Below are positions 40,861-41,030 of a stretch of 41,030 nt of DNA, piece by piece (within the stretch, counting starts at the first letter, position 1; each line of letters opens with the position of its first letter). The notes beneath the pieces were generated by a model. The model saw only the letters and a program-made list of their open reading frames with translations. It searched no databases and was not told the origin of the DNA. Location: positions 1-41,030 of the forward strand of contig DVJL01000107.1 in NCBI GenBank assembly GCA_018716805.1. The letters run 5' to 3'. This DNA comes from Candidatus Faecivicinus avistercoris (GTDB lineage: Bacteria > Bacillota > Clostridia > Christensenellales > Aristaeellaceae). The position numbers were made by a program, and so were the translations under genes.

Positions 40861-41030
40861 TCCTTTCGAGCGCGGCGCATGAGAGAGACCCGGCCAGCCC
40901 GGCGGTATTCAGCGGTCGCTGGCGAGCCGCCCCTTTCGAGCGCGGCGCATGGGAGAGACCCGGCCAGCCCGGCGGTATTCAGCGGTCGCTGGCGAGTTGC
41001 TCCTTTCGGATGCGGCGCATGAGAGATCCG
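40861..41030. repeat. 70-bp tandem repeat running off the window
   Basis: Units start at 40861, 40931 and 41001 with a period of exactly 70 bp. Each begins with CCTTTCG and contains GCGGCGCATG.GAGAGACCC, CCGGCGGTATTCAGCGGTCG and a CAGCGGTCGCTGG palindrome. The first two units are nearly identical; the third is cut by the window end. No coding potential is apparent, and the array may continue beyond. Confidence 0.9.

Noticed and set aside
40861..41030. CRISPR array
   Set aside because: The whole 70-bp unit repeats without unique spacers, and no cas genes are present.

Overview
The window looks like a chromosomal segment of a GC-rich Gram-positive anaerobe of the Clostridia (Bacillota), probably an uncultured gut-type lineage. 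This is inferred from strong AGGAGG-type ribosome binding sites, consensus -35/-10 promoters, a YesM/YesN regulatory pair next to LplB/YtcP-type sugar permeases, YitT, a HelD-like ATPase, SpoIID-type and SEDS/PBP envelope genes, and many secreted proteins with Thr/Pro/Ala linkers. No rRNA, tRNA, phage, CRISPR or complete insertion sequence was seen. Most long antisense open frames are GC-driven shadows and are left out.

Layout. 1-5.7 kb (minus strand): a P2A-type cation ATPase, then an AbrB-type regulator, a PLP enzyme of the YnbB/methionine gamma-lyase-like family, and a DMT-type transporter. 5.9-10.9 kb (minus): a secreted caspase-like protein with Ig-like repeats and an EF-hand-like loop, a secreted SpoIID-domain protein with an SH3 domain, and a TSUP permease. 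11.1-15.3 kb (plus): an envelope operon of a membrane-anchored FHA protein with striking tandem peptide repeats, a SEDS glycan polymerase and its class B PBP. 15.7-19.0 kb (minus): a YesM/YesN two-component pair, divergent from 19.2-25.2 kb (plus), a carbohydrate locus of two permeases, a solute-binding protein, a FAD oxidoreductase, a small TA-flanked MITE-like element and a DUF4838-like predicted glycosidase. 25.3-28.0 kb (minus): two tandem polysaccharide-deacetylase paralogues with peptidoglycan-binding domains; the second has lost its catalytic histidines. 28.3-30.8 kb (minus): a PhoR/PhoB-like two-component pair. 31.2-32.0 kb (plus): a SpoU/TrmH RNA methyltransferase whose 3' end is duplicated downstream in a repeat-rich stretch. 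32.8-37.1 kb (minus): two secreted paralogues that were duplicated together with their promoters. 37.3-38.1 kb: a YitT membrane protein. 38.7-40.8 kb (plus): a HelD-like ATPase, followed by a 70-bp tandem repeat that runs off the window.

Much of the content concerns the cell envelope and sensing. The FHA/SEDS/PBP operon, the deacetylase pair, the SpoIID protein and the peptidoglycan-binding secreted paralogue all point to peptidoglycan work. The 19-25 kb block is a regulated sugar uptake and processing unit.

The most unusual signal lies between genes. A modular repeat of stem-loops occurs at about 28.1, 30.9 and 38.2 kb, with a fragment at 8.05 kb. Some of its hairpins are identical between copies, while one module changes both arms together, so pairing is kept while sequence varies. 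This looks like a mobile or structured repeat family. Other notable points are the catalytically dead deacetylase paralogue, the FHA protein's four 60-bp repeats carrying a DETLYG-type threonine motif, and an IGGADGPT motif from Na+-pump decarboxylases placed in a secreted protein tail.
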